Positions 47,293 through 58,200 of a DNA stretch of 64,000 bases are shown here, one piece after another. A program made the position numbers and the translations under genes. The notes below the pieces were generated by a model, which worked only from the letters and a program-made list of their open reading frames with translations, did no database searches and was not told where the DNA came from. Positions within the stretch are counted from its first letter, which is position 1. Every line of letters begins with the position of its first letter. Source of the DNA: Clitoria ternatea (lineage: Eukaryota; Streptophyta; Magnoliopsida; Fabales; Fabaceae); the NCBI GenBank assembly GCA_037962975.1, contig CM075676.1, forward strand, positions 95,488,001 to 95,552,000, in the 5' to 3' direction.

Positions 47293-47304
47293 CTCTGATA
47301 CCAA
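47293..47304 (-). other. Primer-binding site of element 3 (initiator-Met tRNA)
   Basis: Reads TGGTATCAGAGC on the minus strand, next to the TGTGACGTCC end of the right LTR. Confidence 0.9.
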
Positions 47305-47305
47305 C

Positions 47306-49946
47306 TGTGACGTCCTACGTCAATTTACCTTTATTTATATCCATTTAATTAATTTACACAGCTAACTTTTCGCATTTAATAAAATTTAATTATTTCTCAT
47401 TTCAAAATAATATTTATTTTAACTAAACATACTCAAAATAATAATTATATAATTTAACAAAACCTTAGAGTTCCCTTAATTTAGAAAAGAACCAAAAATA
47501 TGAAACAGGGACCTGACGCTGCGCGCCAGTCCCACGCGTAGCGTCAGCCCTCTGCTGCGCACCTCACGCTACGCGCCAGCCTCACGCGTAGCGTGGGCAT
47601 GACAGTGACAGCACCTGATGCTGTTATACATTTAAACTATTTTACCAACTTTTAATCTACCTAATTGGCCCGTTCTAGATCCGATTGACACGAAACTTCA
47701 CGGGCCACCTGTTTCCCCCATTTCGGAACTGTTGGCGCTATCAGTTCGCCAAAATTCCAACACATGCACAAGTTATGCACAAAACGCAGTTTAACCCAAA
47801 TAGGTGCAAAACTCTTACACCAAACATCCTAAATGGATTTCAATGGACCAAAAGCCAATGCATCTAATTTCTAAATGTCATAGAGGACCTATTGGTGCAT
47901 ACTGGGGTTTCTAAAACTCACCGAATCTCAATTTCACCTATCCGGTTCTTTAAATTCAATATCCAACTATATGCATAATTTACCTAAATCAATCCAAACA
48001 TTATTTTAACATCAATCACATAGCACACATATCAATCATGCATCAATACAACACCTGCCCATCACAGTCAACATTCACACACGTCAATGGCTCCGTGCCA
48101 TAATTCATCCTCATCAATAAGTCATCAAACCACAACATGCATAATCATGGCAAGTTCATCACACATACTTTATCATCTATCACCCACTATAGTAATACAT
48201 TACTTATTACACACTTAAGCACATACACTCAAAATATTACATTTATTATACATATCTCCATTCCTTGGCATCAAACTTCCTCTTGGCGCATCTCCGCAGC
48301 ATTAGCATCCTCCCTGTCACTGGTCACTAAAATTAAACAACAGCAAGGGTGAGTGTTTGGAATATCATAATTAATATAGAACGAAATATTAAACTTAACA
48401 ATACCTACTACTCTTTGTTATTACATAATCTCTTTCGATTTCCTGCACTTATCCACGTCAATATAGATACATACATACATGTCAATCTTTAACTTATTCA
48501 AACCCTACTTTCATTTATTCACATTACACTTTCAATTCATAATTCATTTTCCATCATCAATCAATATAAGATTCACATATGTCACAACTGACTCTCATGT
48601 AATTTGACGCCTAGTATCCGGATACTAAAGGACTGGCCTTCAGCTGGGAGTCCGACTTGACATCCCGTGAACCCGACTTGGTTCACCGAGCCCGACTTGG
48701 CTCTCCACCTCAACCACTGGGTCCGACTTGACCAATGGGTAGCTCAACTGGGCACAAAGACCACGGGAGCCAAAAAGTGAGGGGTATACATACCGTTGGC
48801 CATCCCATACCACATATTCACATATCATATCTCATAATCATAATATATCATCAATAAGCCACATGTGCAACTACCAGAAACTGACATGTGCTCACAATAC
48901 AGGGCGACCGACTTGTCAAACCCATCCATACAATGTTATTGCATATATCTTCAATAATCCAAATTCCATACTTTTATTCATAATCAAATATACATACACC
49001 ACTCAAAGTGGAAATATTACATATATCTTTTACTTTCATCATTCCAATCTTTATCTCATTGTATAATCAATTCAATCAACATATTTCTTTCATATTCAAC
49101 CATTTAATCTCACTCCACATACTCATATATTCACAACTACTATATTTAGTTACTTTATATTATTTATGACAACTCTTATTAAATTCTTAAACTTCCCATA
49201 ATCTGTTTTCATATCAATTCTAATTAATTATGACCCGAACACCCCCCTTACCTCTATTCCGAGCTCCGACAGTTTGTTCAAGGGGTGGATAGCGTCCTAC
49301 AGCCGCTGGATTCACCGTTCCTCTTTCGCTTCCGACGTCCACTTTGTCGATCGCTTGCCTAACACTCGTTCCGGCACCTACGGTCACCGAAACATCAAAT
49401 TAGTTAGTACGTTACCTTCCTTATACTTCCAAACTCATTACCCAAGCTTCACAAGCCACTGAAACTCAGAATCAAAACCCCAATCATCACATGCAAACTC
49501 GGATTTCATGAAGGGAAGGAGAAGAAACTAAAGATTAGAGGCCCTAGATACCTTACCTTGGTTCCAAATTGCCTAAAACCACCAAGAATCCAAGTTTCCC
49601 TCAAAACCCTAGCCAAATCGCCTCAGAGAAGAGAGAAAATGAAAGAAAGGGTTTACAGGTTCTGTTCTGTGTGACCCTATTATAAAACAGATCGCGACGC
49701 TGGCGCTACGCGTCAGCCTGGCGCTACGCGTCAGCCTGGCGCTACGCGTCAGCTCACTAAATCGCACCTGACGCTACGCGTACCAGCCACGCTACGCGTC
49801 AGGGTCCTGATGCCATTTTCCTTAAAATTTCATTTAAAACTCCTTTTTCCCCGCTTAATATTTCATATACCATTTTATTATAAGCCAAATAATAATTTAC
49901 TCATTTCCAATTTATTTTCTATTATCAAAACATCTGGGATGTTACA
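47306..49946 (-). repeat. 5' LTR of element 3 (complete)
   Basis: 2641 bp from TGTGACGTCC to GGGATGTTACA. It contains repeated ACGCGTAGCG / CTACGCGTCAG words near 47515-47600 and 49690-49800, a block of CCGACTTG repeats (48650-48740), and a TAGTATCCGGATACTA palindrome near 48612. It has an inverted, closely related copy at 50973-53596. Confidence 0.93.
49690..49805. repeat. CpG-rich CTACGCGTCAG repeats in the element 3 LTR
   Basis: Five or so copies of a GGCGCTACGCGTCAGCCT-like unit stand in otherwise AT-rich DNA. Related copies are at 44385-44465, 47515-47600, 51115-51205 and 53305-53395, one cluster near each LTR end. Confidence 0.85.
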
Positions 49947-50849
49947 TAATCTCTTGAAACCTAGCATATTTGATTGAAGGATATATGTTTGATTTTCTTT
50001 TATGAAAAGTCTCTAGGTGTATGTTTGTTGAAGATGAAAAATTGAAAACTAATACTTAATTCGTTGAATAAAAAAATATTTGATAAAATTAGTTGTTGAG
50101 CTATTTGATAAATGTAAAAAAATGAACATATATCATTTACTTAGGTTAAACTTTTAATTTGATAATGTTTCCTCTTAATTATGAATTTTTATATTTTAAT
50201 AAATGATTTATCATTTTAATAATGATGATAATTTTTTAATATGTATTATAAAGAAATAAATTTTGATAGTTACAATAGTAATAAATTTATTTATTTTATA
50301 TATTTTGTGGAGTGTTTATTGAATTTCTTTTATCAATATCTATTGTTAAAATTAAATTAACATTTATTTCTTACGAGGTAAAAACTGGTCTAAATAAAAT
50401 TTTATACAAAAGTTATGATTGTTGTGCTTGAAACAAAATAGAGTATTACACTTATGAAAATATAAAATACAATAAAAATAGAAATATCAAAATTGTTTAA
50501 AAATGATAATGAAAAATGATTTTTTAATTACTAGTTAAAAAGTTGAAATGTTACTTTAAGTAACATTTGGATAAATGTTAGCTAAAAATATCGTTTTCCC
50601 CGTCATCATTATTTTAGTTTGAAGTAATATTTCAGTTAACAAAATAAATTTTTAGCTTGTTAGTTAAAACGGTCTTATCAAACTCAATGTGATCTAGAGT
50701 TGATAACATAAGGTTTTAAAAATATCTAAAGAATAATTTCAAAACTTAAAATCAAAAATAAAAAATAACTTTTTATAAACACTTCCTCCTTTTAAATCAA
50801 CCAAAACGTTTTTTTATAAAGACAAACTTATGAGACTTACAAGAGTATT
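49947..50849. other. AT-rich spacer between the inverted LTRs
   Basis: No gene or repeat recognised. Confidence 0.5.
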
Positions 50850-50972
50850 GTCTTGTCTATGGAGTCCTACCTGACTCCCTACCTCACCACTAGTCCTATC
50901 TGACCACTAGGTGGCTCAACTAGGCCACGACAGAAGCCAAAACGAAGGGTAGTTATACCAATCGACCGTTCA
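50850..50972 (-). mobile_element. Older diverged LTR fragment of the element 3 family, left piece
   Basis: It contains CCACTAGGTGGCTCAACTAG, then a CACGACAGAAGCCAAAACGA segment, AGGGTAGTTATACCAATCG and ACCGTTCA. This parallels, with many changes, the 48700-48800 part of the element 3 LTR in the same orientation. It is cut by the solo LTR and continues at 53602. Confidence 0.65.
50968..50972. repeat. Target-site duplication GTTCA (left)
   Basis: Matches 53597-53601. Confidence 0.9.
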
Positions 50973-53596
50973 TGTAACATCCCAGATGTTTTGATAATAG
51001 AAAATAAATTGGAAATAAGTAAATTATTATTTGGCTTATAATGGAAATGGTATATGAAATGTTAAGCGGGAAAAAGCAGTTTTAAATGAAATTTTAAGGA
51101 AAATGACGTCAGGACCCTGACGCGTAGCGTGGACGGGACGCGTAGCGTCAGGTGCGATTTAGTGAGCTGACGCGTAGCGCCAGGCTGACGCGTAGCGCCA
51201 ACGTCGCGATCTGTTTTATAACAGGGTCACACAGAACAGAACCTGTAAACCCTCTCTTTCATTTTCTCTCTTCTCTGAGGCGATTTGGCTAGGGTTTTGA
51301 GGGAAACTTAGATTCTTGGTGGTTTTAAGCAATTTGGAACCAAGGTAAGGCATCTAGGGCCTCTAATCTTTAGTTTCTTCTCCTTCCCTTCATGAAATCC
51401 GAGTTTTCATGTGATGATTGGGGTTTTGATTCTGAGTTTCAGTGGCTTGTGAAGCTTGGGTAATGAGTTTGGAAGTATAAGGAAGGTAACGTACTAACTA
51501 ATTTGATGTTTCGGTGACCGTAGGTGCCGGAACGAGCGTTAGGCAAGCGATTGACGAAGTGGACGTCGGAAGCGAAAGAGGAACGGTGATTCCAGCGGCT
51601 GTAGGACGCTATCCACCTCTTGAGCAAACTGTCGGAGCTCGGGATAGAGGTAAGGGGGGTGTTCGGGTCATAATTAATTAGAATTGATATGAAAACAGAT
51701 TATGGGAAGTTTAAGAATTTAATAAGAGTTGTCATAAATACTATAAAGTAACTGAATATAGTAGTTGTGAATATATGAGTATGTGGAATGAGATTAAATG
51801 GTTGAATATGAAAGAAATATGTTGATTGAATTGATTATATGATGAAATAAAGATTGGAATGATGGAAGTGAAATATATGTGTAATATTTCTACTTTGAGT
51901 GGTGTATGTACATTTGATTATGAATAAAAATGTGGAATTTTGAATTATTGATGATATATGTAATAGCATTGTATGGATGGGTTTGACAAGTTGGTCGCCC
52001 TGTATTGTGAGCACATGCCAGTTTCTGGTAGTTGCACATGTGGTTCGTTGATGATATGCTATGATTATGAGATATGATATGTGAATATGTGGTATGGGAT
52101 GGCCAACGGTATGTATACCCCTCGTTTTCTGGCTCCCGTGGTCTTTGTGCCCAGTTGAGCTACCCAGTGGTCAAGTCGGACCCAGTGGTTGAGGTGGAGA
52201 GCCAAGTCGGGCTCGGTGAACCAAGTCGGGTTCACGGAATGTCAAGTCGGACTCCCAGCTGAAGGCCAGTCCTTTAGTATCCGGATACTAGGCGTCAAAT
52301 TACATGAGAGTCAGTTGTGACATATGTGAATCTTATATTGATTGATGATGGAAAATGAACTATGAATTGAAAGTGAAATGTGAATGAATGAAAGTATGGT
52401 TTGAATAAGTTAAAGATTGATGTGTATGTGTGTAATTGTATTGATGTGGATAAGTGCAGGAAACCGAAAGAGATTATGTAATAACAAAGAGCAGTAGGTA
52501 TTGTTAAGTTTAATATTTCGTTCTATATTAATTATGATATTCCAAACACTCACCCTTGCTGTTGTTTAATTTTAGTGACCAGTGACAGGGAGGATGCTAA
52601 TGCTGCGGAGATGCGCCAAGAGGAAGTTTGATGCCAAGGAATGAAGATATATATAATGAATGTAATATTTTGAGTGTATGTGTTTAAGTGTGTAATAAGT
52701 AATGTATTAATATGATGGGTGGTAGATGATAAAGTATGTGTGATGAACTTGCCATGATTATGCATGTTGTGGTTTGATGACTCATTGATGAGGATGAATT
52801 ATGGCACGGAGACATTGACCTGTGTGAATGTTGAATGTGATGGGCAGGTGTTGCGTTGATGCATGATTGATATGTATGCTATGTGATTGATGTTAGGATG
52901 ATGATTAGATTGATTTAGATAAGTTATGCATATAGTTGGATATTGAGTTTAAGGAACCGGATAGGTGAAATTAAGATTCGGTGGGTGTAAGAAACCCCAG
53001 AATGCATCAATAGGTCTTCCATGACATTTAGGATTTAGATGCATTGGCTTTTGGTCCATTGGAATCCATTTAGGATGTTTGGTGTAAGGGTTTTGCACCT
53101 AATTGGGTTAAAATGCATTTCGCGCATAATTTGCGCATATGTTGGAATTTTGGCGAACGGACAGCGCCAACAGTTTCGAAATGGGGAAAACAGGTGGCCC
53201 GTGAAGTTTCGTGGCAATCGGATCTAAAACGGGCCAATTGGATAGGTTAGAAGTTAGTAAAATGGTTTAAATGTGTAACAGCATCAGGTGCTGTCACTGT
53301 CATGCTCACGCTACGCGTGAGGCTGGCGCGTAGCGTGAGGTGCGCAGCAGATGGCTGACGCTACGCGTGGGAATGGCGCGCAGCGTCAGGCCCCTGTTTC
53401 ATATTTTTGATTCTTTTCTAAATTAAGGGAACTCTAAGGTTTTGTCAAACTATATAATTATTAATTTGAGTATGTTTAGTGAAAATAAATATTATTTTGA
53501 AATGAGAAATAATTAAATTTTATTAAATGTGAAAAATTTATTGTGAAAATTAATTAAATGGATATAAATAAAGGTAAATTGACGTAGGACGTCACA
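50973..53596 (+). mobile_element. Solo LTR of the element 3 family, 2624 bp
   Basis: It runs from TGTAACATCCCAG to GACGTCACA, with the perfect GTTCA duplication on both sides and no internal sequence. It matches the inverted complement of 47306-49946 over its full length with scattered differences. A TATA-like TTTTATAA lies at 51214-51221. It arose by recombination between the two LTRs of a former full element. Confidence 0.94.
51214..51221 (+). promoter_or_regulatory. Predicted LTR TATA box
   Basis: TTTTATAA after the CpG-rich repeats, followed by a pyrimidine-rich leader. The same position exists in the element 3 LTR on the other strand. Function inferred. Confidence 0.45.
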
Positions 53597-53601
53597 GTTC
53601 A
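53597..53601. repeat. Target-site duplication GTTCA (right)
   Basis: Matches 50968-50972. Confidence 0.9.
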
Positions 53602-53740
53602 CCCCATATAATAATCACATATATCAAGATATCACATATCAACTCAGATATAAGTCTCAAATAACTTACCCCGACACTATGACCATCGACCTGGGGTTTC
53701 TACTTGCAACGCAGGTGTATTATTTCTCATATCAATCCAA
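53602..53740 (-). mobile_element. Older diverged LTR fragment, right piece
   Basis: CCCCATATAATAATCACATA followed by AT-rich words resembles CCCATACCACATATTCACAT in the element 3 LTR. It resumes the fragment broken at 50972. The far limit is uncertain. Confidence 0.5.
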
Positions 53741-55020
53741 TAAGTTATATCACCAATTCGCTCAGTATCCATAAGGAATACTTTATCAACACTTAGAAAC
53801 TCAAAAAGTTAATGTCTGTTGCTATTATGCTAAATTAATTATACTAAATTAATATAATAAAATCCGTTTACATCTTTTCTTTTAATATTTAAAACTTAAT
53901 AATGCTAAATTAATTATACGTATCTTCTTCATAAATTTAAATATTCTTTCTAGGGATTCACCTTTTATCAATAACTACTAAAGACTTTTTATAATGTCGT
54001 TTTACTATGAATTATTTTATATGTAAAAATATCAAATATATAGCGACACCGAGAGTCATAACAATCATATAAAAATGAAATAAAAAATAGTAACAACATC
54101 AAATATATAATAATGACTGTCACTTTTTATCAATACTACTTGATATTATGATGATATTAAAAAAAACTGCAACAAATTTTTTAAACTGTCACAATCTTTA
54201 CTGATTATTTCTGTAATAATTATTATACCCCCCTTTAACTTAATAAGATATATATAAAAGAAAACTTAATCAAAGTTTTTTGTGGCTACACTTTACCCAT
54301 AATATCCATGATCTCCTTATTTAAATTTGATATATTAGTTAGAGTTGATAAACTTTATTGGAAATTATTTTTTAAAAATTATAATTATTTACGTACCAGC
54401 AAAACTTGACATAATTGATAGATTATATGGTTTCTTAAACTTATTAATTATCAGACGTTCAAATCAAGTTATATACTTAAAAAAATAATTAGTTTTTAGC
54501 TAAAATATATCATTAGTTTTACATAATTACTTAAAAAGTATTTTATATACTTAAAAAATTATTATGAATAGTATTTAAATATAATTAAAACTTTTTATTT
54601 ATTTGATAAACTAAGATCTCATATTTTATCGGGGAAAAATTTATAAAACATAACTAAAAAGAAGTTTGTAGGGAATATAATTCTAAAAGATGAAAAAAAT
54701 AATTTTCAATATTTCCTTTAGAAATGAAAAATAATTTAGTGATTTTAAAAATAAAACCAAGATAGTGATTTTATAATTATAAATAAAGAAAATCTTAATT
54801 TATAATTCATGAAAAACTAAGAAAAACTATTGTATCAACCAACCCCTTAATTCTCACCAAGCGTGAATTAAAACTGTCTAACTAAGATCTCGGGGGACTC
54901 TCTGGCTACACTCTTACGTGTTATCTCATCTCAACGGCATTCTTATCCAAAGTCAATATTAATGAGTATCATAATCCCCCAATTCTTATATTTAATTTCG
55001 CTTCTCTGCGATAAAACACA
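53741..55020. other. AT-rich spacer and xylose isomerase upstream region
   Basis: No gene recognised. The last few hundred bases are presumed promoter. Confidence 0.5.
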
Positions 55021-55069
55021 CTACTCCTTCTCATCTTCTCCGTTTCCATAAAAAGCAAGTTTCACTCTG

Positions 55070-55252
55070 TAAGTCTCTCACACCCCGCATTCTCCCTTGT
55101 TTTGTCTTTAGGTTATGGTCTGCACCACTTTTTAATTCATTACTAGTTGCTTCTCTGGTCACTGTTCATAAATCGTCTATGTTCTTTGGCTTCATCCCTT
55201 TATCTTCTTTCTGACATAAACACATTCTTCCGTGACTTTCTCTATTTCGCAG
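55070..55252 (+). other. Probable 5' UTR intron of the xylose isomerase gene
   Basis: ACTCT|GTAAGT donor and TTTCGCAG|GTATT acceptor, 15 bases before the ATG. It is pyrimidine-rich before the acceptor. Inferred from splice signals only. Confidence 0.6.
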
Positions 55253-55267
55253 GTATTATCGTTGATC

Positions 55268-58200
55268 ATGAAAATGAAATTGGGGAAAACATTGTTGCTT
55301 ATTTTCTGTTTTAAAGTCTTCTCTTATGCAGTGGTATTATTCACTACTACACTTTCTATATATTTAGGTTATGATTTGTAAATGCAACTTATTTTGTTTG
55401 ATGGCAAACAGATTGGTGCTCCTGGGACTTGTCCTGCTACCGGTGCGGATAAATGTGATGATTCAGATGGATGGGAAGGGGAGTTTTTTCCTGACATTTC
55501 CAAAATTAAATACGAGGTAGCTTATTTGTTTATCACAGTTTATCTATGTTATACAAGAATTTTTATGATGTATATTCTTTGATAAATAGAAGGGGAAGGA
55601 AAGAAATCAAGGGGAGGCAAGAGAATGAAGGTTTATTTGATTATTAAATTGGTTGGGAGTTTAATCTTTCTAACTCCCACGTTCTTTAAATTTTGAAATT
55701 GCTAATACTATTTAATCGGGGAAGGTTTTGCATTACCTGATAGTGATAATTCCACTTCACTTGAAAGAAATGTTAGCTCTTATGAGAAAACAAGAAGGGG
55801 TAGAAAGAGGTTGATCTTCCTCAACCGAAGTAGTGTTCCAATTGTTTTTTGAATTAAGATTTAAAGTATAATTCGAGCAGAATATGTAAATTGTTCTTTC
55901 ATGTTCACCTGGATTCCATGATTACCTATTGTGTGAATACTTATTAGTTCATGTATTTAATTATCAGGGCCCCTCCAGTAAGAATCCACTCTCATTTAAA
56001 TGGTATAATGCAGAGGAGGAAATTCTTGGGAAGAAAATGAAGGTTGGTTTTCATTTATATCTGAAGACACTGTCAGTTTTATGTATACTTTGTCATTCAC
56101 CAAAACCTTCTGGCTTTTGACATGAATTCATTCTTTGAAACGGCAGGATTGGTTCAGGTTTAGTGTTGCATTTTGGCATACATTCCGTGGAACAGGTGGT
56201 GACCCATTTGGTGCACCTACCAAATACTGGCCTTGGGAAGACGGTACCAATTCATTAAACATGGCTAAAAGAAGAAGTTAGTTAATTCTCGACTCTCCAT
56301 TTGTGATATACTACATATTCGGAGACTTGTGTGTCACAAAATAAAATTATCTTATTTAACACAGTGAGAGCAAACTTTGAGTTCATAAGCAAACTTGGTG
56401 TTGATTTTTGGTGCTTCCATGACAGAGATATAGCCCCTGATGGGAAAACTCTTGAGGTGAGTCAATCTTTTAAGTTTCTCAACTTCACTTGATTTCAATT
56501 CTTGGAGAGAATCCAAGCATGAAAGGCAGTGACATTTTTATGCTTATTCATTTCTTATATCTGGAATATTCAATTATAATGTGCTTTCTTGGTTCATACT
56601 CTGCTGCTATCTTGTATAAATATTCTTCCTAAGCTATTGGATTGCATTTATTGTCTTTGTCATAGGAATCTAATGCAAACTTGGATGAAGTAGTGGCCCT
56701 TGCTAAAGAGCTTCAGACAAAGGTAAATTGATCTGACATAAATGAACCATTTAATGTATATTGGTTTTTACATACATAAGTTTCAACTAAAGGCAGGAAA
56801 AAAGTTCTCTCCTCTTGCAACTTATCCAAACTCCAAAGGATCAAATCATTACTGAATTCCTGTAATTATGGTCAACCATTTCAAATGTATAAACAGTGTG
56901 AATTGTTTTTGAGCCAGCGGAATACTGAAATTTAGGATTTGTTTAGTCAGGTGTGGTTTTAGTATGCTGATAGGTCAATTCCCCCACCCTTCCAATGTGT
57001 TATACTGTTAACGGAAAAAGATACATTCAAGGCTTTGTAGAGTTGGTAAAGAAGGATAAATATTATGTTGCTCTGGCAATGCAAATCCACACTCTTTTTT
57101 CTTATCCCATTGTCCATTTAGTGCTTCAAGTATATTTTGTTATTTGAATTCCTGCGATCCTGTCTATACAATAATTTGCCAGAACATGGTCCACATATAT
57201 ATGTATGTAATCCATAAGGCATGTAATGATTTGTTGCGTTACCATATAGGCGAAAAAGAGTGTTTTATGGGGAACAGCTCAGTTGTTCATGCATCCTCGT
57301 TACATGCATGGTGCTGCTACCAGGTAACGTATATACAATTACTACCTGTTGACTTATCTACATTGTCCTTATGCCGATTGGGTTCATGACTCAAAATGAA
57401 CTGCTTTACAGCTCTGAAGTAGAGGTTTATGCATATGCTGCTGCTCAAGTAAAGAAAGCCATGGAGGTACATTTGTGTATGCATGTAGTGGTGAAATGGT
57501 CCATTGTATTATTAGAGAAACTCTTTGTTCATTTGGCTGATTTAAATATATTGCAGGTGACACATTATTTGGGGGGTGAGAATTATGTTTTCTGGGGCGG
57601 TCGTGAGGGTTATCAATCTCTTCTGAACACAGATATGGAACGAGAGCTTAATCATTTGGTGCGTGAGTCATTCTATCCTTGAGTAGGACTGTGCCGTCTG
57701 TTTTTATTTCTTGTATATCCTTGAAAATAAAGAAATATCTGTCTCAACATGCTGCAACAACAATAATCAATTCTCAATGAGGATGCTAAAAGAACAGAAA
57801 AAAAAGTGAGTCTATTAGATGCATATCTTGAATAGCATGAAATTTTCATCCCTCCATCATTGGTTCACAGTCACACATTAAAAAAAGGGTTTTTTTTTAA
57901 ATTAGTGTGTTTTTTTAAAAAAATTTAAAGAGTAGTGTAGTTTCAAAAATATTTTGGTGTCTGGGTTAAAAAACATCCCATCAGTTATTATATTTCGCAC
58001 ATTGGACCTAAGAAATGTCAGTCGTCAGCATTTCTCCCACCCAGTCTACGAAATGGTGCAGATTTTGACACTTGTCATTAACACAAGTATTTCTCCTGTT
58101 GAATGGGAGAAACACAAGTCAGTGTCACGTCAACATGCATTTCGCCTCTTGGACTGGAGAAACAATGGTCAGAGTCACATCAAAATGCATTTCGCCTGTT

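Larger units (their letters stand above)
44174..49946 (-). mobile_element. Degenerate, internally deleted Ty3/gypsy element, element 3
   Basis: Minus-strand element. The right (5') LTR, 47306-49946, is complete at 2641 bp. The left (3') LTR keeps only 530 bp (44174-44703) and then jumps into pol, so the rest of that LTR, the polypurine tract, integrase and the end of pol are gone. A primer-binding site for initiator-Met tRNA lies at 47293-47304. The gag and pol remnants carry stops and a large deletion. Flanking TAATT/TAATC is a probable 5-bp duplication with one change, so both outer ends are original and the loss was internal. Confidence 0.92.
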
